Below, one piece after another: positions 12,166-23,923 of a stretch of DNA of 64,000 nucleotides. The stretch comes from Acanthopleura granulata. Its lineage: Eukaryota; Mollusca; Polyplacophora; Chitonida; Chitonidae. The position numbers and the translations under genes are program-made. The stretch's first letter is position 1. Every line of letters starts with the position of its first letter. A model generated the notes under the pieces. It was not told where the DNA came from. It did no database searches and was given only the letters and a program-made list of their open reading frames with translations. The stretch spans positions 40,733,477-40,797,476 of the forward strand of contig JABBOT010000080.1 of assembly GCA_016165875.1 (NCBI GenBank), given 5' to 3'.

Positions 12166-15100
12166 CAATAGTTTTTATCCTTAACATGTGTAATTTCGTG
12201 GGGTGGTATAAGCATGCGTCTTTCTCCTCGTGTATGGTACATACGTGAACAGTGCTATACAACTGTGAGTGGAAAGTAGATGGTTTGTGTTTCAGTGTCC
12301 AGTGCCAAGTGTTGTAGGCAATGTAACTAATATTGCAAGGAATGTAGGCATGGGATTTGCAATCGACTTAGTCATCAATGGTGTTTTCGGTGGTATATAT
12401 GGTGGCTGATCAGTTGTTTGAATAAGGCTGGAATAGGTCTAGAGCAAAATTTATGAGATGTTTAGATTTACCAGATGTCTTCTGATATTTTTCTTGTCGA
12501 TTTTGCTCAGTTAGGAGTTTATCCTCTCCGTTGGTGTAAATGCTTTAACAGAGCCAACTGTTACATTCTCCAGTATCACGACTTAGGCCGATTAAGTTTG
12601 GTAGAATTACCTTGCAATTTCACAGGACAATGTTATCATCCATACAGAAATTATTTCACAAGATATCCTTTTTATCTACTTTTATTTTTTCCTGCCTGAT
12701 TTACTATAAAAAACGCAGCGATCATGTATAGTGTGTCCACGTACAGGTGATCTGTTCGCATTTCTACAATTCATTCTATTCTTCCATTGGAAGAATGTTT
12801 CGCCCTCACCACGGCCGCCCAGTTGTTTGAGTGGGGATAACGGGATAGAGCTCGGGGTAAACCACCCGCTTATAGGCTTCCCCGGTGCGAGGTACTGGTG
12901 ATGGAATTTTCTTTCGTTTTCGAACATCAAGGAACTGTCTGTCAACCCAGTGGTACTGTTCGTTCCATAAGTGCTTTCTCCCAGTTGGAAAATAAGAGTT
13001 TGACTAATTTGGCTGCAAAATTAATTGTTTCACTGGTGATCTCCCCAAAATTGTCATACAGGTAGAAAGGGATTTCACCACTTTCAGGCAAATACTCATT
13101 TTAAACTTCCCTCATACTTTGCAAGCAATATGTTTTTGACCGATGTACAAAGTTTCATTGTTATATGCAATCGAGAATGGGTCAAATGAATTACTTAAAC
13201 ATTGGACCCCTTCCAAAAAGAAGTGCTGTGATTTTCTTTGCATATAAAATGACCAGAAGACTTGCACAACACCAATTCTCCAGATGGGAAACTTGAAAGA
13301 AGCAAAACCAAAGAGTATGTGTAGCTTAGTTTGATTTGTTTTTAAAGCAAACGGGTCAATTACCCATATAATAATCGCATTTGTCAAGTTACAATAAATT
13401 GGTATGTGTTGGTCTTAAACCACTGTAATCTATGTCAGTATGACATAACATTGATATTACGGAAATTTCATTGGAGGTATTAGCTATGTTTACAAAGTTA
13501 GTGATCTCCTCGACTGGCTGGTCAGTTAATTGATTGATTGGTTGGTTAGTGTTCAAGAATTGCATATTACTGCAGATTATTCATTGGCGCCTGCTATGAT
13601 GGCGTTATGTCATCACAGCTGATGGGTGCAAGTGTTTAATAGAATATCAAGCTGCTAAGCACATGGCGTTTAAACGCTCGATGTTAAGTTAAGAAAATAT
13701 TTATCAGAATTAGGGAGAAGAAGAAAACTTTGTAGTGGGTACACAACATTTGGATACCTGAAAGACAATTCACGTATTCACGGCATGACTTCGTTCTGGC
13801 TATAACAGCGGCCTGCAGGCTTGATTCATTACACTCGTCGGTCTGATTTCAATAGGGTTTTTTCTGAAGGGCAAACTTAATCATTATGTAGTTCCTGTTA
13901 TGTCACCCTGGGCGGTCCCTTTAAATCAACAAATATTACATGAACATAAATACATTTACGTAACTGTGTACTTGATGTCCTTTTTATTCCTTCTGCATGG
14001 ATTCACACGTGACTGTTGTTTTTTTCACTTTTGTAACTCTTGTGTCTTGTTAGTTTGTGCTAAACATAAAATAATAAATATTGTAGGCCTAATATATCTT
14101 ATATGCTTACCACTAACTAATTTATATGCTGCACTGGTATACATATCACTTTGAACTGTTGTTTCCTTTTATTTTAAACAAAACTGTTACAGGTATCAAA
14201 TCTTTTGTTCAAGATTTTATCAAAACAAACACAGTCTGGTCATTTTGTAGAAGTTGTGATATTGTGTTGGTCGGGCTGTGGGATTTTAGTTGCCATTTAC
14301 AACTTTCGGGGAGGTCGGCGCTTAATCATGGGTGCGGTTTTGAAATATACGGGCGTCGCAGCACGTGACCACACATTAGTAATTCGTTTTCTTGTGTAAG
14401 TATATTTCGTAGTAATTGAATATATATAAACAAATATTAATATTTTATAATTTGAAGCTTGATTTAATTCCGAACCAGTTTTCTTTCTCTCGCTAATACA
14501 TACATACCTGCATGTACTCATAAACCTAATTTCTTTGACAAAGAACCATTCAAGTTGAAAACTGATTCTGCGCCATCGTTTCCATTACATTTGGCCTAGA
14601 AAATATTGGAGTGTTATATCAATTTGAAATATTCGAAAAATGATCCCAGGCGAAGTATCCAAATGACAGTTCAGGTCGTCAACCGGTGAAACAGTATTCA
14701 AAGTCCAATTCCCAGAGACTAGTTTCATCAATAAAATAAGCCTCTGACTCCTTTTAAATTATATATACAATTGTAATGCAAGATAGTTACTCGGCATTGG
14801 AGTACTCAGCAGCTTCCATTGATGTCGAAAAGACATACGTATGTAATAACCGATGCGTAAAATCCAGTAGTCCACAGATTATACAAAACATCATTCACTG
14901 GAGCAAAGAGAGTATAGAGTATCAAAGTTACGCTTTTATTGCAACTGTCCGTTTAAGAACAGCGATGATATTAAAACTGTGCTATGTTTATAAGCGGCCT
15001 CTAGCAATGGGTTAAGCGGATTTAGATACATTCTTACAACTGTAATGTAAAGCCCTGACTTGAAGTTTCAACAGCAATGATTTTGACGAGGATTGAAATC

Positions 15101-15567
15101 GTCGACGGTAGTACATGCTCTAGGATATCCGAGATGTACACACACCATATAGACAGGGGTTTTCTCATGATTAAGGGCATAGGAGCAAGGTGACACAGTA
15201 GAAAGGAGGAAGCTGTGATGTGATGTCCATGCAAACATAGTAAACACAGTCAGTTTGGACATAAGAGAATGAAATCATGTTCACTACCATCAGAGATAGA
15301 CTTGCTGGATTTATAACATCTCTTTCTAGCTTTATTCAATTCAACATCACGCTCAAGACACTGGGATCATCTGCGAAGCTTGCCCGTGAACTAGACCAGG
15401 TCCGCTTAATGACGGTCAACCTATTTATTTAAAAAAATCATGGTAAAATCTGACCAATATCTGCGCGTCTAGCAGATACTTGTTAAGTGCCGCATATGCG
15501 TGTTTCCTGTAGAGGATGGTATGTGATTGCTGTGATTATTGACAATCGAAATTGGAATGCAGCCTAG
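12166..15567. other. Intergenic, no supported gene
   Basis: Many short frames, for example 12,475-12,699 and 13,900-14,154. The latter is hydrophobic but starts inside T-rich DNA and has no splice or poly-A context. No RNA gene or clear repeat seen. Confidence 0.45.
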
Positions 15568-15680
15568 AGATTAAAACAAGAGAGGCGACGACAGTGTGGT
15601 AGTGGGCATATGGCCACATATACCCGGTGCACAATCTGGTCTCTTGTCTATTTACCTCAGTCAGGGTTTCAATATCTAAG
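15568..15680 (+). repeat. Dispersed repeat family R, head segment
   Basis: Contains TAAAACAAGAGAGGCGACGA, CAGTGTGGTAGTGGGC and the GGTCTCTTGTCTATTTACC block. It directly precedes a tail segment, forming the most compact head-plus-tail copy. Confidence 0.8.
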
Positions 15681-15689
15681 TCTCGGGAC

Positions 15690-15830
15690 AGACATTCGTG
15701 TATCAGACGCTAACCAAAATGGGCTTTCCGTGTCCAAAACCGTAAAATCAGCTTCCAAAACAAGGTTTATCACAAACCACCAAAGAGCTAAGAAAGTATA
15801 TAAAGTGAGAGATTCGCAAGAAGAATCAGT
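15690..15830 (+). repeat. Dispersed repeat family R, tail segment
   Basis: ACAGACATTCGTGTATCAG, CTAACCAAAATGGGCTTTCC, TCACAAACCACCAAAGAGC and TAAGAAAGTATATAAAG match the other tail segments. The frame 15,610-16,008 runs through this repeat and into a SINE, and is not a gene. Confidence 0.8.
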
Positions 15831-15860
15831 TAACAGTTCCAATGATGGCGGAAGTTTACA

Positions 15861-16252
15861 TATTTATTTGATTGGTGTTTTACGCTGCACTCAAGAATAT
15901 TTCACTTATACGACGGGGGCCAGCATTATGGTGGGAGTAAACCGGACAGAGCCCGGGGGAGACCCTCGACCCTCCGCAGGTTGCCGGCGGAACCTCCCAC
16001 TACAATGATGCCGGAAAGATGCTGGCAATCTTCCAGGCGTGTGAATTAAATCATTATCCAAATTCTGTACCGTGGTAGTCTGTAAATTGTCATCGATTAA
16101 AATACGTATCTCAGTTGCTCGACCATCCGCAGGTTGTTGGCGGACCTTCCCGCTTACGGCCGGAGAGGAAGTCAGCATGAGCTTGCCTTAAACTCACAGC
16201 GACTGCATTGGGGTGAGAAGCAACTGCGTGATTACTCCGCACTGGCTAACCC
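15861..16252 (-). mobile_element. SINE family 1, two overlapping parts split by 119 bp
   Basis: The 3' half occupies 15,861-16,000 (ATTT tail, TTACGCTGCACTCAAGAATA, GCCAGCATTATGGTGGGAG). The remaining 5' portion occupies 16,120-16,252 (GCAGGTTGTTGGCGG, GGCCGGAGAGGAAGTCAGCA, CAGCGACTGCATTGG). Between them are 119 bp of unrelated DNA. A 24-bp SINE phrase is present on both sides (15,967-15,990 and 16,120-16,143). This suggests either an insertion with duplicated flank or two truncated SINEs side by side. Confidence 0.85.
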
Positions 16253-16431
16253 TTTCGGCATTTAATTGCGAATGACATTGTGATGACATTTACAGATAGG
16301 TCAGTGTATGTGAGAGGACCACTGAATTGCATGGAGGTTGACAGTAGCGTCCATCTATCTGAAAGGTAACCAAGTTGCCAAGATGAATGATGTAGGTAAG
16401 ATAAAGGCCTTTAGCATGGAGAGTTAAGAAG

Positions 16432-16520
16432 AGCAGCGACGACAGAGTGATAGCAGATGGTCACACCCAACCGGTGAAATCCGGCCTCTTTTCAGTTAAA
16501 CTCAGTTACGGTTTTATTCT
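16432..16520 (+). repeat. Dispersed repeat family R, head segment
   Basis: AGAGCAGCGACGACAGAGTG, CAGATGGTCACACCCAACC and AATCCGGCCTCTTTTCAG. It stops abruptly where a SINE fragment begins. Confidence 0.82.
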
Positions 16521-16621
16521 GTGACCATGTGGGTTTCCCTCGGGCTCTATCCGGTTTCCTCCTACCATAATGCTGACAGCCGTCGTATTCTTGCGTAAGG
16601 CGGATAACACTAATCAAAAAG
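16521..16621 (+). mobile_element. SINE family 1, 3' fragment
   Basis: Holds GACCATGTGGGTTTCCC, GGGCTCTATCCGGTTTCCTC, ATAATGCTGACAGCCGTCGT and a short tail. The 5' half is absent. It abuts family R without a gap. Confidence 0.82.
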
Positions 16622-17881
16622 AGACATGAATAAGTCAAAAACAGTATCTTCTACACCCCTTATACGATGGTCAATCTTTACTCAGTAGTCGCTCTTTTTC
16701 AAGACTTTTCCCGTGGCATGTGGTAGACTGTGGCAGGTATCATTGCTTTAGCCATCAGAAACCTGGAGCTGGGTCACAGCATTGTTGTATCACGTGAACA
16801 AAAGGAGAGGTTTCCAAGCGTATCGTAGTACAAGGGAGATAACTTCAGTAAGGACGATGCAAGGGAAAACGTAACTGGAACGAAATGGCTAGTGACAGCG
16901 AACACAACGCAGTGCTCTGTAACGTTTAGAATCTGCAGGCTTCGTTCAAATGGGTAAAAGTGACATAAGGAATTAAACGTCCATATGTATGTGGCTTGGT
17001 TCACTCGAAGGCCCTGTCCCAATTCCCAAACATCATTATATTAACCTACATGTGCTCCTCTTACAGGGAATACTGACTTGATGGATATATGACAAGTTGA
17101 CTAAAAAAGAAAAACAAAAACCAAAACAAAACAACAAAAAAAAAACCAAAAAAAAAACAAAAAAAACAACAGCAACAACATGAACAGCGAAAGAATAAAC
17201 AATAAGACAAACAAACAATTTTAATGATACTTGATCTATTTATCACAATATATATTTTTCGTGAACTGTTTAATGCAAATTTTTCCTAAGCAATTACACC
17301 TCAATCTGAAATTTATTCTCCGAATGTGATTAACCCAATTTTTGATATAAAAATATGTACGTCAGTGTGGTCGAAAATAAACTGAAATTATGGCGTAGGT
17401 GACCTTGGGTTTCTAGTACCATTTTTGCCATACAGTATGCGTTTATATCGACGGGTGACTCCTCATCTTATCCTGTACAGATGAAGACATACACCCCTTT
17501 AGTGAAAAAGTCTCTCTATAGAACACAGTTTAACAGACTGCACTGCGATCGGAAAAAAATATATATATACATCCAACCTTTCAGGGTGACCTAGAAAGTC
17601 AGAGATGTGTGACAAAGGCGAATTGTGCATTTTTGCTGAGGCTTCCAGGCAGTGTGAGGCAGTAGGCTCATTGTATATGTAGAGTGTGACAGCTTGTTCA
17701 TTTCTATGTTATAGACACGCTTGATGTTGCAGCTTGACCTTCTGGTTACATTCACTTTGTAAACCACCTTAACATTTCTCTTCAAACGATCAGGGTGTCT
17801 TCGCGGTTACATATTCCTTGACGACATTGAAAAGTTCTCTGTCCTCTTTGGAAAGTTTAAGTGTGGACGGTCTGCCCCGAC
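16622..17881. other. Upstream flank of the tetraspan gene, with A-rich tract
   Basis: The presumptive 5' flank and untranslated region of the gene starting at 17,882. It contains a long A-rich/(AAAAC)n tract at 17,102-17,178 and a TA-rich run at about 17,552-17,572. No promoter element can be assigned with confidence. An in-frame TAA at 17,858-17,860 bounds the coding frame on its upstream side. Confidence 0.5.
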
Positions 17882-18541
17882 ATGCAAGCAATAAACATAA
17901 CAGCTTATAGACGTCTGGGAGACAGTTATGCTGAGGAAAATGGCGGATTACTGGATTCAGCAGAGGGGAACGTGGGTAATGGCCGACGAGGAAAATCGAA
18001 AAGAGGCAGCGATAAAGATGGCTACGAAAAGCTGAATGGTAATTCTGATTCGGAGGATGGTTACGAGACGGCCGTTGACACAGACGCCGAAATGGACAAG
18101 ACTCACCGGGATACGTCCAATGTCGGGTACCAGAGAGCTTCCATCCAGGAAGACATGATGGCGCCTCGAAAACAGAATATACAGATCATCGACAACGGTG
18201 GTTACCAAAGTCTGGCGCCTTCTGTCGATTACCCCCATCAAGGCTACCAGGGTTACCAGACAACAGAACAGGCTCCACAGACACATCGAAATGATGGACA
18301 GAGCTATCAGGCAGAAGGCTGTGGCTATTTTAAACTGGAAGGCTTTTCTGAGTTTTGTGGCAATCTTACGAACATGAAAAACACAGACATTGGAAATGGG
18401 TATGGTGTGCAAGTTAGTAACGTGTCGGATGAAAAGAAGAAGTTATGCGACGAACCGCCCGTCATGGACTTAGAAGATGTAAAAATTGAAGCGACTTCAC
18501 AATTTTGCGGATTCCGGTGTGTTGTGAAAATATGTCAAATG
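17882..18541 (+). CDS. Tetraspan gene exon 1 (residues 1-220)
   Basis: Start chosen at ATG 17,882. The frame extends only to a GTG at 17,861 and then an in-frame TAA at 17,858, so this is the first ATG. The exon encodes the whole cytosolic N-terminus and the start of membrane segment 1. It ends in a methionine codon at the donor ATG|GTAATT. The frame continues to a stop at 18,605-18,607, but that extension is intronic, because the next exon resumes the hydrophobic segment in phase. Confidence 0.82.
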
Positions 18542-21500
18542 GTAATTTATGCCAAGTTTTCTTATGTCATTCATAATTTCTTTATTTTAATGACGGCTTT
18601 AGTATAATTCTGGTGATATCGCTCTTCTCGGTAAGAGTACAGAAAACAGTGCTGAAAAGCATCGGGTATTCAAAGAGCTTTTTTGTCTGAGAATTTTAAA
18701 ACGTCGACGGCATTGTTCGTTCCGCTTTGAAATATCTATATGTGAGACAACGTGGAACGTTATAGTTGGTGTTGGTCATGTTCAGCTGAGAAAGGCATTC
18801 CTTTGTTTATATATCTTACATTTGCTAACTGTTTTACTTGTGTAATGTTTATTACGTCATCATGTTTCTCATATAGTGCTGGTGATTGAATGCAAGGCTG
18901 AAATTTTCAGCACAACCGATTATCTACGTCTGGAAAGTACACAGCACAATAAAACTGCCGAGTCATTCATATCGGCCACTCGACTACATGTAAACATTTT
19001 CTATTTCTTTATTTTTTCCTTCAGTTTGTTGCCTTACATAATGTTTTCCTAGCACGTCCAAACAAAGAGATGTGGACAATAATAGCAATTGTGGGTCTTG
19101 CAGATGAATAATGTATCTATCATAACTAATCTAAGGTCTACATATACTGAAGTTTGTGTGGTTTGACAAAGAGGGAAGTTTCACCCAACAGAAACTTTGG
19201 CGCTGGTAGAGATGACAAGCGTTAACGCAGTCAAATGTGATTTGATGACATCGAAATAAGAACTGTGATAATTGTGTTTAGACACATAAAAAGTATTAAG
19301 TCGTGATTGTCATACTTTTATTGGGATCATATCCCATAATTCACCATCTGGCTTCTAGATATGAATAATTCTTCCAACCCTTGGTCTGGTTTCAAACTGA
19401 AGTCAATTTCTGAGTTATTGTTGAATATCTAATATCTATAGTATGGAAATATATGACATGTTACTGTCATAGAAAAGTGTTAACCTAATTTCATTTTTCT
19501 AAATAAACTCCTGTTAAATTCCGACTCACCTGCTGGCATAGTTACCTTAACTTCAAACTTTCAGTAGCATTCGTGGTGTTTCCATAGATGACTTGACCTT
19601 GTTCCTTGTATTTTTAAAGAATAGTCATAACTTTAGCACAGATGATTCGAAAGACATTATTTTACCTCCGATCTAACCACTAAACTAAGGCGTTTATTCT
19701 GATCATGAATTAGGTTTTATCATAGAAAAGTATTATTTTTGTTAATAAAATTGTTTTATAAATGTTTACATTTCTGACGGCGATAAGGCACTACCGATAT
19801 ATAAAGGAAATACTGACGTGATCACATGGTAGACTGGTGTCTGGATTGTGTTTGATTTGTATGGAATGAATAACACGTTCAGTATTTAGCAACAAAATAA
19901 TACATAAAATAATTTGCACACGAGAATCAGTGATATATAGATACGTTTTTCTGTAGTTTTTAGCCATTTTGTTAGCATACGTATTTGTTAGAAAGTCACT
20001 GCCTTTTGTTGATGGGCTTGCTCTCAGTGTATTCTTTTAAATGTCATATAATCGAAGGATAAAGTATGCGAGACATCGCAAATCCCTCCTAATTCTAAAC
20101 AATGACCTAGTACTTCTTTGGAAGATGTACTTGTATATGTACTTGTAGAGTAAGTACTTCTTTGGAAGATGTGCTTGTATATGTACTTGTAGAGTAAGTA
20201 CTTCTTTAGAAGATGTACTTGTATATGTACTTGTAGAGTAAGTACTTCTTTGGAAGATGTACTTGTATATGTACTTGTAGAGTATTCTACCTTTAACATG
20301 CTGATGAACGCACATTTGTTCTTGCAGATATTTTGTATGCTGGCTTTGATTTGTGCCTTCTTCACCAACTCCTGGCTGACCACTGCCGTCGGCATCTGGT
20401 TTATAGCGGTTAACTTTGCCTGTGGAATTATTACTGGCTCTGTGCTATTGGCTCAGATGTATCGGAAACTTGACCGAATTGTGATATGTCGGCGGAAACT
20501 GGTAAGTTTTAACAATTGTCATGGCGACGTGTGGAGGAGCTCTGGTCTGTGTGGAAGTTTGTATTTAGTGAGACTTTGCATGGTGGCCATGTTGGATGTC
20601 GATTTCATGTAAGGGGAAATCTCGCGTTTAAAGCGAGATTTGTGTGTTATGAGACTCGTATTCCCCCGCATGTCAAATGTATCTGTTCGGAGAAAATCCA
20701 CATCGAGAAGCGGGATTCCGCTTTACATGATCTGTATCCTTCGTCGTCGTCTAACGGCCCTTATGAGTGAAGAGTTGCAAAAAGTTGTTCCGAACTTGTA
20801 GGCATTGTTACAGACTTCTTACTCTAGTATTTCCGGTTTTCTCTGCCTGTTACATTCTGGCCGCCATCGTAAAAATGAAAAAAATGAAAACTTTTGAATA
20901 TTGTTTAAAACAAAACAAAATAAAGTGAAATAGCAATAATATAAAAAAAATAGCTAAAAACTGTAGGCTATAGTTTTTAAATAAGTCACACCAGCGAGGA
21001 GCAATGTTTTTCTTCGAGATCTTTTCCTTCTTCCTTCACAATGTTGTATAAGTGACGCGTTCTTTGAGGTAATGCTTAAACGAGAAGCAAACTGAGTAAA
21101 TAGGCCTATGTTGTACTCAGGCTGAGTGCGGGACTACTTTCCTCTCTGACCCGCTATTTTCGGCGTGTATTGGGAAGAATGTACGAGTCCATGTGGCATG
21201 CAATGTGTAATTCTGAACAGAGGGAAAGACGGCTAACTCGCTTGGCTACTCTTCCGTAAACACACTCCTACCAGACTCATGTTCGTTTTCTTCTAGCTGA
21301 ATTAATTCACGGATTGACGATGTGCTCCAATTGCTAAACATAAACATAACAAACAGCGTAGGCAAGTCTGTAAAACCCCGTATACATGTATACCGTTAAA
21401 GCATAACGTTCATCGCTTGGTTGAGCTGTTGATGGGCGTTTGGGTTCCCTGACCGGAATAGATTTCTCTACATGTCGGAATACATTTGCGCACAAATGTT

Positions 21501-23923
21501 GTGGATTAGACTGTAAATTGTCGGCTTATGTTCCGGGGCTTAATAATATAATATGCGATCGTGTGAGAAGAAATACTTAAGCCGTCAGACTGCATATTTC
21601 TCAAGCTCTCATGCCGTATATTAAGTCGCAAGTAAAGGGATGGACTTAAAAGGAAAATAGCCCAGCCTGTAGATTTAACGGCTAAGCGGTGTAATTGAGC
21701 AAATGAGTAGATTTTTAGATTTCAAAATATCATCAAGTATGCGGTAATGTGTGGGGTACCTGATTGCTGACATTAACTCCGTCGGTTCAGGTTTAAGAAG
21801 AGGAACTTTTACGCAAGCATCTCTATTTTCGAATTGAAGTAAAGCCCCAAACTCGTTAATGAAAAGCCTCACACTCGGGAGGTAGACGCATAAGGACATA
21901 GAACTGATAACATTAATGGCCGGAGGCGGACATAATTTTAAGCTCGACACAAAGCCTCAGTGCTCAACCGCTCGAGGGAAGTTTAAAAGATTTTCTTCTG
22001 CTCTACAGGGGCTTTGTGCATAAAGTTAAGCTCCTATAGTGGTTTTTTGTAACTTTCATTAAGTTATAGTAGAACTTTACTCTGGAGGTCTTCTTTAAAG
22101 GCTTCCTCGCTTCGCTTGTGTTGTAACAATGGGGTCTTAAAATGTCTTTCAGGGACCAAGTTCTGAAGTTCTTGGAAAGGTTCAAAGTGAAAAACTGATT
22201 CAATTATTTTTGTGAAAGTGGCCGATAGTCCAGAAGATTTCCGGTCATAAGTCAGAGCCATGAACTAGTTTTTTTCAATTGTACCAGACATTCGTATAGG
22301 TCTATTAGTAGTCTTCGAGAAAGAATATTCCACGTCACCAGTCACATGACCCAGAACAGCATTCAACATATACCGCGAAAGAGGTAACAAAGTATATACA
22401 AGATAATTGCAAGAGTCCTGTAAAGAGAAGAAGTCAGCAGTTTTTAAAGTTTTAAATTTATTCACATTTTGTGTGTGTGTGTGGGGGGGGGATTTAAATT
22501 TAGCATGATCTATGTTTTATCTCCGTGTGTACGATTCAAATACACAGTTGGAGTTAAACACCGTTGATATACAAATAATGACGTCCTTTCTTTTCCCAGA
22601 TCCGGCTGACATATTTGGTGATGATTCCGATGTTGTTGAGCGCAGGGCTTCTAGCCGCTTCTGTCGCCACGTCCTCTTACTACGAGTTCGAGAAGTCGAT
22701 GATAACGGTGTCCTCTGTAAGTAAACATGACAACTGGTCTACAGAATTTCTTCCTGATTTTTAATTTAATAAAAAAAAAACGGTTATGACAAATTTTGTC
22801 ACGCGAAGATCACATCCCCAGGTTGGTCGCTTAATGCATTGATCGCCACGATATGGCTGAAATATTGCCCATGTGGCGTTAAGTCATAATCATTCATTCA
22901 TTCATTCATTCATTAATGCATTGAAGGTCATTTTATGCAGCATTTCGATCTCTTACTAAAATGTAAAAAGCGAAATGTGTGTCCAGCCCATGCTGGCTTC
23001 CTCCCCGGTGTGGTAAGGCCCGCCAGCAGCCTGCGGATGGTTGTGGGTTTCCCCCAGGCTCTGCTCGGTTTCCTCCACCATAATGTTTCCCGCTGTCGTG
23101 TAAGTGAAATATTCTTGAGTACGGCGTAAAACACCAATCAAATAAATACATACAAAAATAAAAGCGAAATATCAAAATGCCCTTCCCACGTAAAAGTGAT
23201 ATGTGTTTAATCCTCCACTTTTTTCACATATCTATTTAATACTGCATGACTAGGATCAATTTACATTTGATCCGCCTCATATATTTCATATTATTCCTCT
23301 CGTACCCAAATATATATGCACATACATCAATAATGCAAAGAAGCTTGTACACTATAGTTCAAATGGTCTTGTCCATCTTTTAGTTGAAGGTTATTATGAT
23401 ATATAATGTTCACCGTGGAAAATCTCTCTCTATTCATATTTTTTCATATATGGCTGTGAAAAGTGTGCCGTATAAGTCGATCATGTGTTAAATGAAGCCA
23501 GTACTGACGCATAACGGGACTTTGGTAGTCACTGTGCTATTTAAACCCTTAATTACATGTATTCATTGTGGTCGTGTGTTCGAATCCAGTTTTTGCTTGG
23601 TCGGTGATACGGCCTCTAGGCAGGACGTTTGTCAAGTACCTAGATGGAAGCTGTCAGTGGTTTGCTCAGGGCACCCGATTTCCTTCATTTGTATTAGAAG
23701 CGTGACAATCAATCAATCAATCAATATTGATCGATCGATCCATCCATCAATCAGTCAATCACATACTGGTTTTAATTATTTTGTGCTTTCCCCTCCATTT
23801 CAGCTGTTCAGTCTCATGGCATTATTTGCCACTATCACCGACGTGGTAATGAATCGCAGAACATGGAGAATGTTTCGATTATTAGGCGGAAATGCTTACA
23901 TCCACGCTGCCTTTATGGCTTGA
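17882..23923 (+). CDS. MARVEL-like four-transmembrane protein, four exons, 356 aa
   Basis: Coding join: 17,882-18,541, 20,328-20,501, 22,600-22,716 and 23,804-23,923. Every junction is GT-AG and phase 0, and the joined frame has no stop. Residues 1-210 are hydrophilic, acidic and basic in turn, with eight Gly-Tyr pairs and four YxxL motifs (YRRL 9, YEKL 48, YQSL 108, YFKL 149). Four hydrophobic stretches follow at about 214-235, 241-263, 281-301 and 312-331. The tail is short and basic (NRRTWR), ending at TGA 23,921. Both termini would be cytosolic. The short loops and spacing resemble MARVEL-domain proteins (plasmolipin/CMTM, MARVELD), which act in membrane apposition and vesicle traffic. 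Family is inferred from topology, not a search; another tetraspan family is possible. It would sit in plasma or vesicle membrane. Gene model confidence is high, family moderate. Confidence 0.8.
20110..20285. repeat. 44-bp minisatellite, four units, in intron 1
   Basis: Four copies of a 44-bp unit beginning GTACTTCTTT at 20,110, 20,154, 20,198 and 20,242, differing at only one or two positions. Each unit itself repeats the phrase GTACTTGTA. The array ends 42 bp before exon 2. Since 44 is not a multiple of 3, and stops appear in plus frames, it is not coding. Confidence 0.95.
20328..20501 (+). CDS. Tetraspan gene exon 2 (residues 221-278)
   Basis: Acceptor TTTGTTCTTGCAG with a branch-like CTGATGA about 25 bp upstream; donor CTG|GTAAGT. 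It is 58 codons, phase 0 at both ends. It finishes membrane segment 1, encodes the short TNSW loop and segment 2 (GIWFIAVNFACG then a small-residue run), and ends in a basic cytosolic stretch (CRRKL). Confidence 0.85.
22600..22716 (+). CDS. Tetraspan gene exon 3 (residues 279-317)
   Basis: Acceptor CCTTTCTTTTCCCAG and donor TCT|GTAAGT give 39 codons in phase 0. The frame reads IRLTYLVMIPMLLSAGLLAA, the third membrane segment, followed by a polar loop with SYYEFEKS and the start of segment 4. The longer open frame here (22,512-22,724) is a different frame and is a shadow. Confidence 0.82.
22843..22915 (+). mobile_element. SINE family 2 tail with (ATTC)n, in intron 3
   Basis: GCCACGATATGGCTGAAATA, TTGCCCATGTGGCGTTAAG and TCATAATCATTC followed by five ATTC units. 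This matches the reverse complement at about 24,815-24,860 and is a tail type distinct from SINE family 1. Confidence 0.7.
22983..23154 (+). mobile_element. SINE family 1, 5'-truncated copy in intron 3
   Basis: Begins at CCAGCCCATGCTGGCTTCC, has GCCAGCAGCCTGCGGATGG and TGGGTTTCCCCCAGGCTC, and ends in the canonical AAGTGAAATATTCTTGAG and ACACCAATCAAATAAATA tail. Of all copies, its tail is among the closest to the shared sequence. Confidence 0.9.
23545..23765 (+). mobile_element. tRNA-like SINE fragment (family 3) with (AATC)n tail, intron 3
   Basis: A B-box-like GTGTGTTCGAATCC is followed by GGCCTCTAGGCAGGACG, GGTTTGCTCAGGGCACCCG and a CAATCAATCAATCAAT/GATC/CATC simple-repeat tail. The order (B box, body, simple repeat) is that of a SINE. 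The head upstream of the B box is not recognisable. Confidence 0.6.
23804..23923 (+). CDS. Tetraspan gene exon 4 (residues 318-356 and stop)
   Basis: Acceptor CCCCTCCATTTCAG, phase 0. It begins LFSLMALFATITDVV, completing membrane segment 4, then a basic juxtamembrane turn (NRRTWRMFR) and a short tail ending in TGA. The longer open frame upstream (from 23,492) is intron and SINE sequence. Confidence 0.82.
   Translation: MFSLMALFATITDVVMNRRTWRMFRLLGGNAYIHAAFMA

Noticed and set aside
15610..16008. 132-codon plus-strand frame
   Set aside because: It consists of family R and SINE sequence read through.
18542..18607. Extension of exon 1 to the stop at 18,607 as a single-exon protein
   Set aside because: Splicing at ATG|GTAATT to 20,328 joins a hydrophobic segment in phase, and three more exons follow in phase, so the extension is better read as intron.
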